A DNA stretch of 64,000 bases from Streptomyces tagetis. Its GTDB lineage: Bacteria; Actinomycetota; Actinomycetes; Streptomycetales; Streptomycetaceae. Positions within the stretch are counted from its first letter, which is position 1. Every line of letters starts with the position of its first letter. A model generated the notes under the pieces. That model worked only from the letters and a program-made list of their open reading frames with translations. It ran no database searches and was not told the origin of the DNA. Location: positions 62,001-126,000 of the forward strand of contig NZ_JAGPNL010000009.1 in NCBI RefSeq assembly GCF_018069565.1. Direction: 5' to 3'. Position numbers and translations under genes: made by a program. Below are positions 58,198 through 64,000 of the stretch, in pieces.

Positions 58198-59697
58198 ATG
58201 GGACGCAACACACGCAAACGCCGTATGCCACTGGCAACCAAGGCCGTAGCCGGAGCGGCGGCTCTGGCGCTCGGTGGCGGCGGGCTGGTCTGGGCCAACT
58301 TCTACGCCTCGGCGCACGAGAAGCACGGCGGGCACGACCGCACCAGGTCGGTGGCGGCGCAGGTCGCCACGATCAACTGCCCCGACATCGGCCAGAAGCT
58401 CTCCGACGTGCCGGACCAGGCGCGCGGCGAGGTCGACGGCGAACTGGCCACGATGGACAGCCAGATCACCGACGCCTACCAGCAGCTCGCCACCACCCGT
58501 CGGGCGCAGGAGGGCGACCCGAAGTACGTCCAGAACACCATCCTGGGTCCGCTCAAGGACCGGCGGAAGGTGATCATCGACCGGATCAAGCTGGAGATCA
58601 ACCGGGCCGGCGGCCGTGCCGACAACAGCTTGGACGAGCTGGCCGGATGCGAGGGTCAGCCCGCCGAGACGCCGGAGAACGGCGGTCAGGACGGCGGCGG
58701 CCAGGACGGCGGCCAGGAGCAGGGCGGCGGTCAGGAGGGCGGTCAGGACCAGGACGACAACGGCAACGGTGTCGCGGGTCCGGTGGCCGACGACTTCATC
58801 GACATCAACGACGTCCAGCCGAACTCCCGCAACACGCAGAACGGTCTGGCCTCCAACGGCGACAGCGGGTCCAGGGGCACGTTCACCACGGACTGCGGTG
58901 TCAACGAGAACAACCTGTTCAACAGTGACAACGTGATCGCCGCCCCGGGTGTCGGCAACGGCGCCCACCACACGCACGACTACGTCGGCAACCAGGGCAA
59001 CAACGCCTTCGCCAGCGACGAGGACCTCGCCCAGGCGGCCACCACCTGCAAGAACCAGGGCGACAGGTCGACGTACTTCTGGCCGGTGCTGCGCCTCCAG
59101 GACGGCACCCAGGAGTTCGACGCCAACGACGACGGAGGCGGCGCCGAGGGCAACATCGGCAAGATCCTCAAGCCCGCCCAGGCCGAACTGCGCTTCACCG
59201 GCAACAAGCAGGGCAACGTGGTGGCGATGCCGAAGTTCCTGCGCATCATCACCGGTGACGCCAAGTCCTTCACCAACGGCGAGGCCAACTCCAACAGCTC
59301 CTGGAGCTGCACCGGCTTCGAGGACCGGCAGGTCACCGACAAGTACCCGCTCTGCCCCGAGGGCAGCCAGGTGGTGCGTACCACCAACTTCCAGAGCTGC
59401 TGGGACGGCCAGAACACGGACAGCGCCAACCACCGCACCCACACGGCGTTCGTCCGCGGGGACGGGAGCTGCCCCGACGGCTTCCAGGCCATCCCCCAGC
59501 TCCAGGTCCGCCTGGTGTACGACATCCCCACCCCGACCGTGCAGAACGGCCAGGTGACGAACCCGTACGCGGTGGACAGCTTCCCGGAGCAGTTGCACAA
59601 GCCGATCACCGATCACAACGACTTCATCAACGTCATGGACGACTCCCTGATGAACAAGGTCGTCAAGTGCATCAACAAGGGCAAGAACTGCACCTGA
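58198..59697 (+). CDS. secreted DUF1996 protein with Gly/Gln linker
   Basis: 499 residues. Signal peptide (residues about 10-35), a Cys-bounded helical domain (CPDIGQKLSDVPDQARG to LDELAGC), a Gly/Gln/Asp-rich linker near 160-190, and a DUF1996 domain (PF09362) over the last 310 residues with GNGAHHTHDYVGN, SCWDGQNTDSANHRTH and CPDGF. DUF1996 proteins are secreted by fungi and actinomycetes; a hydrolase role is possible but not proven. The ATG at 58198 follows AGAGGAG. A strong terminator follows. Compare the shorter paralogous architecture at 54.1 kb. Confidence 0.9.
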   Translation: MGRNTRKRRMPLATKAVAGAAALALGGGGLVWANFYASAHEKHGGHDRTRSVAAQVATINCPDIGQKLSDVPDQARGEVDGELATMDSQITDAYQQLATTRRAQEGDPKYVQNTILGPLKDRRKVIIDRIKLEINRAGGRADNSLDELAGCEGQPAETPENGGQDGGGQDGGQEQGGGQEGGQDQDDNGNGVAGPVADDFIDINDVQPNSRNTQNGLASNGDSGSRGTFTTDCGVNENNLFNSDNVIAAPGVGNGAHHTHDYVGNQGNNAFASDEDLAQAATTCKNQGDRSTYFWPVLRLQDGTQEFDANDDGGGAEGNIGKILKPAQAELRFTGNKQGNVVAMPKFLRIITGDAKSFTNGEANSNSSWSCTGFEDRQVTDKYPLCPEGSQVVRTTNFQSCWDGQNTDSANHRTHTAFVRGDGSCPDGFQAIPQLQVRLVYDIPTPTVQNGQVTNPYAVDSFPEQLHKPITDHNDFINVMDDSLMNKVVKCINKGKNCT

Positions 59698-59743
59698 TCG
59701 CGGTCACGGCCCCCTGAGCGGCACGGGGGGGCCGTACGGCCGA

Positions 59744-59780
59744 GAGGGGCCGGTGGCGCTGATCCCGCCACCGGCCCCTC
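59744..59780. terminator. bidirectional terminator after the DUF1996 gene
   Basis: A perfect 15-bp stem, GAGGGGCCGGTGGCG (59744-59758) with its complement at 59766-59780, loop CTGATCC. It lies between the convergent DUF1996 and lipoprotein genes (ends at 59697 and 59821). Confidence 0.8.
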
Positions 59781-59820
59781 GTCCGTTCCCGCTTCCGTCC
59801 CGCCTCCCGGCGGGCCCGCG

Positions 59821-60276
59821 TCAGCCGCCGTGTCCGGCGTGCTCGCCGGAGCCGTGGCCGGAGCCCTTCCCGCCGCCGTGCTCCGGGCCGTGCTGGACGC
59901 CCTGTTCCACCACGCCGCCGAGCCGGCCGCGCAGTCCCTCGACGAGGTCCTCCTCGCCGACCGCGACCCACTTGCGGCCGACCAGGTAGTAACCGCCGTA
60001 GTCCTTGGCCGTGTTGATCCACTCGCGCTGTCCGCGGTCGGTGGCGAAGGTGGCGAGGATGTACTTCTCCCCGCCCTTCTTGCAGATCGCCTGGCGGATG
60101 GTGTCGGCGTCGGTCTGGAGGTCGGGCTCGCACTTGACCTCGGCGGCCAGGTGCTCCAGGCTTCCCGTCGCCGTCTGCGGGACGGCCGCCTCGCCGTCGC
60201 CGCCGGTTCCGCAGCCGGCCAGCGCCAGCACCAGCACCGCTCCGGCCGGCGCGAGCATCGATCGGGTCAGCCTCAT
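59821..60276 (-). CDS. putative lipoprotein
   Basis: 151 residues. The signal LAPAGAVLVLALAGC gives a lipobox ALAGC with Cys22. The mature part has a Cys pair (EVKCEPDLQ, QAICKKGG) and the motif KYILATFATDRGQREWINTA, a pattern seen in small actinobacterial lipoproteins. The C-terminal 30 residues are His/Gly-rich (GPEHGGGKGSGHGSGEHAGH), able to bind metal. Exported and membrane-attached; function unknown. ATG at 60276; divergent to the sigma-like gene. Confidence 0.82.
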   Translation of the reverse strand: MRLTRSMLAPAGAVLVLALAGCGTGGDGEAAVPQTATGSLEHLAAEVKCEPDLQTDADTIRQAICKKGGEKYILATFATDRGQREWINTAKDYGGYYLVGRKWVAVGEEDLVEGLRGRLGGVVEQGVQHGPEHGGGKGSGHGSGEHAGHGG

Positions 60277-60462
60277 GTGTTCCTCCGGTCCCTTCCGGCG
60301 AATGCCGTACGGGGCCCCCGGTGAGGGCCCCCGGCCATCGATACGGGCGCGGGGCGCGACATGCTCAAACGGCCCCGCGTCCGGCCGCCGTCCGGGACCG
60401 CGCGGCCCCCGTCCCCAGCGCGCCCGCGGTGACCAACCGCCGGTTCGCTCGTTCTGCTGAAC

Positions 60463-62385
60463 GTGCAGTCACAGGATGTCGCCCCGCCCCCCGCACCCTC
60501 CGCCGCCGACCCGGTCGTCGACGTCGAGCAGGCCGAGGCCGCGCTCGTCGAGCACTACCCGCGGCTGGTCCGGCTCGCCTACCTGGTGCTGCCGTCCGGT
60601 CTCGGCCGGGGGCGCCGGGTGCTGACCGCGCACGCCCTCGTGCAGCGCGCGCTGCCCCGCAACCGCACCCGCACACCCGTGATCCCGGCCCAGTCGGCCG
60701 GCCGCGAGGGCGACCCCGGGTACGCGCTGGTCCGCCTGCGGGTCGTGCGTACGGCGCTGACCGCGAGCCTGCCGCTGCGGCGCCGGGCCTGGCCGCGGCG
60801 GGCCCAACTGCCCCCGTTGCTGCCCCAGGTGTGGGGACTGACCCTCTTCCCCCGCTCCGGCGGCGCCGACGAACTCGCCCTGGACCAGCGGCTGTCCCAC
60901 CTGACCGGGCCGGGCCGGGCCGCGTACGCGCTGCGCGGGCTGGAGAAGCTGCCGGACGGCGACGTGCGCCAGGTCCTCACCGCCGCCGGGGTGCGCGACA
61001 CGGACGCCGCGCTGCGCGAGGCCGACGCGGTGGGCGGACCGTACGCGCTGCTGCGCTCCCCCGAGTTCGACCCCTGCTCGCTCCAGGCCCGGCCGACCGA
61101 TCTGATGCGGCGCCGCCAGCACACCAAGGCCGCCCTCGTCGCGGGGGCGGCGCTGGTCGTCTGCGGGGCGCTGCTCGGCCTGCCCGGCGACGGCTGGGGG
61201 CCGGACGGCGCCGCCGCCCCGCCCTACGCGCAGAACCCGGCGGCACAGGCCGCCCTCGACCCCGGCCGGGTGACCGAGGCGGCCCCCACCGCGTGGCGGA
61301 CCTCGGACCGCACCGACTTCTCGGTGTGGCCGGCCCGCGGCGGCCTCACCGGCGACCGGGAACTGGTGCGCCGCGCCCTCGCCGTGTGGGCCCGCCCCGG
61401 CGAGACCGTGCACGTGTCGGCGACGCCCGGCACGCCGACCGGCGGCCCCGCCGGACCGCCCCAGCTCCTGTACGCCGGGGACGTGGGCAACGCGCGCGTG
61501 GTGCTGCTCCACGACGGCCTGCGGGTCGTCCGGTACGCCGAGCCGAGGGAGGGCTCGGCCGGTGCCGCCCTGGACTTCGCGCGGACCGACGGCGCCGGAC
61601 GCTCCGAGGCGGGCGCGCTGGTGCTGGACCGGGCCGACGGCAACGTGCGCTATCTGACGGCGCCCTGGGTCACCGGGGCGGCCGAGCGCGACCTCGCCCA
61701 GCCGAACGGCGGCGCCATGGAGCTGACGCTGACCGACGGGGTCACCTCGCCGCTGGCCAGCCCCGCCCAGCAGACCGGCGCCTGCTCCTCGTGGAACGCG
61801 CTCCAGCTCGCCGACGGCTCCCACACCCAGGTTTTGAGCGACCTCGGCGAACTGGTGCCGGCCCGCCTCACCACCGGCCGGCCCGGCTCCGTCAAGAACG
61901 TCTCCGGGGCCGAGTCCCTGCGCGCCTGGGCGCCGTACGCCTGTTCGCTGGGGTCGGTGCGCGGGCAGGGCGTGCGGTCGGTCAACGCCTGGCAGTTCGC
62001 CTCGCAGCCGTTGCCGGGGGCCGCCGGGACCGGCTCGTGGGTGTGCACGCGGGCCGAGACCTGGCGGGGCGAGGGGGCGAGGGTGCTGGCCCAGTTCCGC
62101 ACGCCGGGCGGGCCGGTGGGCGCCGTGGCGGCGAAGGCCGAGGACGTGCCGGCCTGCGGCAAGCGGGAACCGCACGTACTGGCAGGGGTGCTGTGGAAGT
62201 CGGGGGGCGGGGAGTGGTACCTCCTCGCCGCGGCCGGGGGCGACGGCGCCCGCGCGGTCACCGCGAGCGGCGGCGTCAGCGCCTCCGCCGAGGGCGCGGT
62301 CCTGACGGCACCGGCCGAGGAGGGCGCCAAGGCCGAACTCCGGGCCACCCTCCCCGACGGCGGCACCCTCGACGGCCTCGGCTGA
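60463..62385 (+). CDS. sigma-like N-terminus with membrane anchor and extracytoplasmic domain
   Basis: 640 residues from the GTG at 60463. Residues about 22-60 (ALVEHYPRLVRLAYLVL, then ALVQRALPRNR) resemble region 2 of an ECF sigma factor; residues 140-200 (LDQRLSHLTGPGRAAYALRG, EKLPDGDVRQVLTAAGV) resemble region 4. A membrane segment (TKAALVAGAALVVCGALLGL) near 222-241 is followed by about 390 residues, presumably outside, with Cys (GACSSW, YACSLG, WVCTRA, PACGK). It is unusual for a sigma-like protein to carry such a domain. Either a degenerate sigma used as a membrane-bound scaffold or a signalling protein. Function unknown. Confidence 0.8.
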   Translation: MQSQDVAPPPAPSAADPVVDVEQAEAALVEHYPRLVRLAYLVLPSGLGRGRRVLTAHALVQRALPRNRTRTPVIPAQSAGREGDPGYALVRLRVVRTALTASLPLRRRAWPRRAQLPPLLPQVWGLTLFPRSGGADELALDQRLSHLTGPGRAAYALRGLEKLPDGDVRQVLTAAGVRDTDAALREADAVGGPYALLRSPEFDPCSLQARPTDLMRRRQHTKAALVAGAALVVCGALLGLPGDGWGPDGAAAPPYAQNPAAQAALDPGRVTEAAPTAWRTSDRTDFSVWPARGGLTGDRELVRRALAVWARPGETVHVSATPGTPTGGPAGPPQLLYAGDVGNARVVLLHDGLRVVRYAEPREGSAGAALDFARTDGAGRSEAGALVLDRADGNVRYLTAPWVTGAAERDLAQPNGGAMELTLTDGVTSPLASPAQQTGACSSWNALQLADGSHTQVLSDLGELVPARLTTGRPGSVKNVSGAESLRAWAPYACSLGSVRGQGVRSVNAWQFASQPLPGAAGTGSWVCTRAETWRGEGARVLAQFRTPGGPVGAVAAKAEDVPACGKREPHVLAGVLWKSGGGEWYLLAAAGGDGARAVTASGGVSASAEGAVLTAPAEEGAKAELRATLPDGGTLDGLG

Positions 62386-62577
62386 CGAAGCCGCCCCGCT
62401 CCCGGAGCCGTACTCGCCGTGCGGGGACCCGACGGGCCGCCGACCGGCTCGGAGCGGGGCGAACCGGTCCGCATCCGTGGCTCCCGTGCGCGGAAGGGGC
62501 GGCTGGTGCGGGACTTGTGAACACCGATGCGTGATCCAGTCCGTTCGGAGGCTTGATTCGATCGGTAAGGTGTTCGT

Positions 62578-63270
62578 ATGAGCACCGGGGTACGCCGCAG
62601 AATGGGCGTCGAGGAACGACGGCAGCAACTCATCGGCGTCGCGCTCGAACTCTTCAGCCGCCGCTCGCCCGACGAGGTCTCCATCGACGAGATAGCGTCG
62701 GCCGCGGGCATCTCACGCCCGCTTGTCTACCACTACTTTCCCGGCAAACTCAGCCTGTACGAGGCCGCGTTGAGGCGTGCCTCGGACGATCTGGCGGGCC
62801 GGTTCGAGGAGCCGCCCGAGGGGCCGCTGGGGGCGCGGCTGCTGCGGGTGATGCGCCGCTACTTCGACTTCGTGGACGAGCACGGCCCCGGTTTCTCCGC
62901 CCTGATGCGCGGCGGACCGGCGGTCGGCTCCTCCACCACGAACGCGCTCATCGACTCCGTACGGCAGGCCGCGTATGTCCAGATCCTTTCGCATCTGGAT
63001 GTGGAGGAGCCGCCCGCGCGACTGGAGTTGGTCGTGCGGTCGTGGATCTCCCTGGCCGAGTCGACGGCGCTGATCTGGCTGGACGGCCGGCGGGTGCCGC
63101 GCGGCGAGCTGGAGGTGCAGCTCGTGCACGACTTCGCGGCGCTGCTCGCGGTCAGCGCCTCCTTCGACGAGGAGATGGGCGCGCTGCTCGGCCGCGTGCT
63201 CGCCAAGGAGACGCCGGGCGGCCCCCTGGACGCGATGATCGCCCGGATCGCCGGGCTGCCCGTCGCCTGA
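62578..63270 (+). CDS. TetR-family transcriptional regulator
   Basis: 230 residues. N-terminal TetR helix-turn-helix at about 15-60: RRQQLIGVALELFSRR, SIDEIASAAGISRPLVYHYF and FPGKLSLYEAAL; a C-terminal ligand domain of helices follows (LRVMRRYFDFVDEHGPG, VVRSWISLAESTALIWLDGR). ATG at 62578, 192 bp after the sigma-like gene. No palindromic operator was found directly upstream. Target unknown; it converges on the CHMI-like gene. Confidence 0.92.
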   Translation: MSTGVRRRMGVEERRQQLIGVALELFSRRSPDEVSIDEIASAAGISRPLVYHYFPGKLSLYEAALRRASDDLAGRFEEPPEGPLGARLLRVMRRYFDFVDEHGPGFSALMRGGPAVGSSTTNALIDSVRQAAYVQILSHLDVEEPPARLELVVRSWISLAESTALIWLDGRRVPRGELEVQLVHDFAALLAVSASFDEEMGALLGRVLAKETPGGPLDAMIARIAGLPVA

Positions 63271-63273
63271 GCC

Positions 63274-63630
63274 TCAGCCCTCGGCCGACCGGTAGGACGC
63301 GTCGAGGTCGCGGACCTCGGCGGAGAGGTGCCGGACGGCGCCGCCCGCGGGCCGTACGTGGGCGCGCAGCAGCTCCACGACGGCGTCGGTGAGACGCGCC
63401 TTGGCCTCCTCGCTGCGGCCCGCGAGCAGCGCCACCTCCACGTGGACGAGGACGTGCCCCGCCTCGTCGGGGCCGACGACGGTCTCCTCGGCCCGGCGGA
63501 ACCGGGTCATGCACGCCGCCGGCCGGGCGGCCACGATGTCGACGACCGCGGTGTGCAGCGCCCGCGCGAAGGCGGGCCGGTCGAAGGCGTCGGCGAGCGG
63601 CGCCGAGTAGTCGACGGTGATCTGCGGCAT
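63274..63630 (-). CDS. 5-carboxymethyl-2-hydroxymuconate isomerase-like protein
   Basis: 118 residues. The start MPQITVDYSAPLADAFDR leaves Pro2 as the possible catalytic base of the tautomerase superfamily, and the length fits CHMI. In homoprotocatechuate breakdown such an enzyme isomerises 5-carboxymethyl-2-hydroxymuconate. No other gene of that pathway is near, so the name gives family only. ATG at 63630; it ends 4 bp from the convergent TetR gene stop. Confidence 0.8.
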   Translation of the reverse strand: MPQITVDYSAPLADAFDRPAFARALHTAVVDIVAARPAACMTRFRRAEETVVGPDEAGHVLVHVEVALLAGRSEEAKARLTDAVVELLRAHVRPAGGAVRHLSAEVRDLDASYRSAEG

Positions 63631-63683
63631 GAGCCCTCCCGTGGGTGAACGGCAGGGCTCAGCCTAACCTCGGCGTGCGGCCG

Positions 63684-64000
63684 TCAGCCGGTGCGGGCGA
63701 AGACGGCGGCCGTGCGGCCCGGGACGGTGAAGGTGCCGGTCCGCGCGGTGTACCGGGCGCCCTTGACCACCGGGTCGGCGCCGCCCGCCTGCACGGGGTG
63801 GAGCCGGTGTCCGGTGCCCGCGAGGGCGGGGACGCGCTGGTCGGCCGTGTCCGGTGTGGCGTTGAGGACGACGACGAGGTCACCGACGCTCATGGTGATC
63901 ACGCCGGGGGTCTCGGCCGGGCCGGAGAGCGGGAAGGAGAGCCGGGACTGCACCCGCGCGGCCGTGCCGAGGGAGAAGGACTTCTCCGTCGTACGGATGC
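63684..64000 (-). CDS. 3' end of a pullulanase-type alpha-1,6-glucosidase gene (partial)
   Basis: The last 105 codons, cut by the window end; the start is outside. The frame reads through 64000 as IRTTEKSFSLGTAARVQSRL, then FPLSGPAETPGVITMSVGD, VVVLNATPDTADQRVPAL and a C-terminal beta domain ending in TVPGRTAAVFARTG. This is the tail of PulA-type debranching enzymes, which cut alpha-1,6 bonds of pullulan and starch. From memory S. coelicolor has a large pullulanase gene at this position. Exported or cytosolic status cannot be judged. Confidence 0.8.
   Translation of the reverse strand, partial: IRTTEKSFSLGTAARVQSRLSFPLSGPAETPGVITMSVGDLVVVLNATPDTADQRVPALAGTGHRLHPVQAGGADPVVKGARYTARTGTFTVPGRTAAVFARTG

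Overview
The window is chromosomal DNA from a high-GC actinomycete, almost certainly a Streptomyces. Codon third positions are nearly all G or C, GTG starts are common, and the order (cta terminal oxidase, nadA, pspA, cob genes, pepA-lpd-E2, aceE, lipB-lipA, glnA, pullulanase) is, from memory, that of the conserved core of the S. coelicolor chromosome around SCO2152-SCO2226. No rRNA, tRNA, insertion sequence, prophage or CRISPR array was seen. Long antisense ORFs opposite real genes are artefacts of GC3 bias.

Layout. 0-5.1 kb: an atypical receiver-like protein, an L,D-transpeptidase lipoprotein, and the aa3 oxidase genes ctaC-ctaD-ctaF, each overlapping the next by GTGA. 5.4-11.8 kb: a cysteine desulfurase fused to TusA, a PfkB kinase, a large anchored extracytoplasmic protein, the Fe-S carrier erpA, and nadA, an Fe-S enzyme. 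11.9-21.7 kb: an RND pump, a NarL-type two-component pair, PspA with PspAA, a DUF3043 protein, a methyltransferase and an HtrA-like lipoprotein. 21.9-26.9 kb: late cobalamin genes cobU, cobT and cobS, mixed with a methyltransferase and a membrane protein.

26.9-36.1 kb: pepA, then lpd and a two-lipoyl E2, a GntR/FCD regulator and aceE. lipB and lipA, which make and attach the lipoyl cofactor for that E2, lie at 44.3-46.3 kb, so much of 2-oxo-acid dehydrogenase function is within 18 kb. 36.1-44 kb is mixed: WYL regulator, DUF4240 protein, PGRP amidase, GNAT, SDR, FAD oxidoreductase and an HTH/TPR regulator. 46.3-52.5 kb holds small conserved membrane proteins, glnA behind two GlnR-like boxes, and htpX-pspAB, a second Psp module separate from pspA-pspAA.

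52.5-64 kb is the most accessory part: two secreted proteins that share an architecture (Cys-bounded helical domain, Gly/Gln linker, different C-terminal domains), a MarR regulator, a 40-codon Cys-Cys leader-peptide-like ORF before an orphan winged-helix regulator, a sigma-like protein joined to a membrane-anchored extracytoplasmic domain, a TetR regulator, a CHMI-like isomerase and the 3' end of a pullulanase gene. The most notable undescribed items are the leader peptide, the paired secreted proteins, the membrane sigma-like protein, the degenerate metallo-beta-lactamase-like domain on CobU, and several perfect intergenic palindromes (nadA, aceE, and downstream of lipA).
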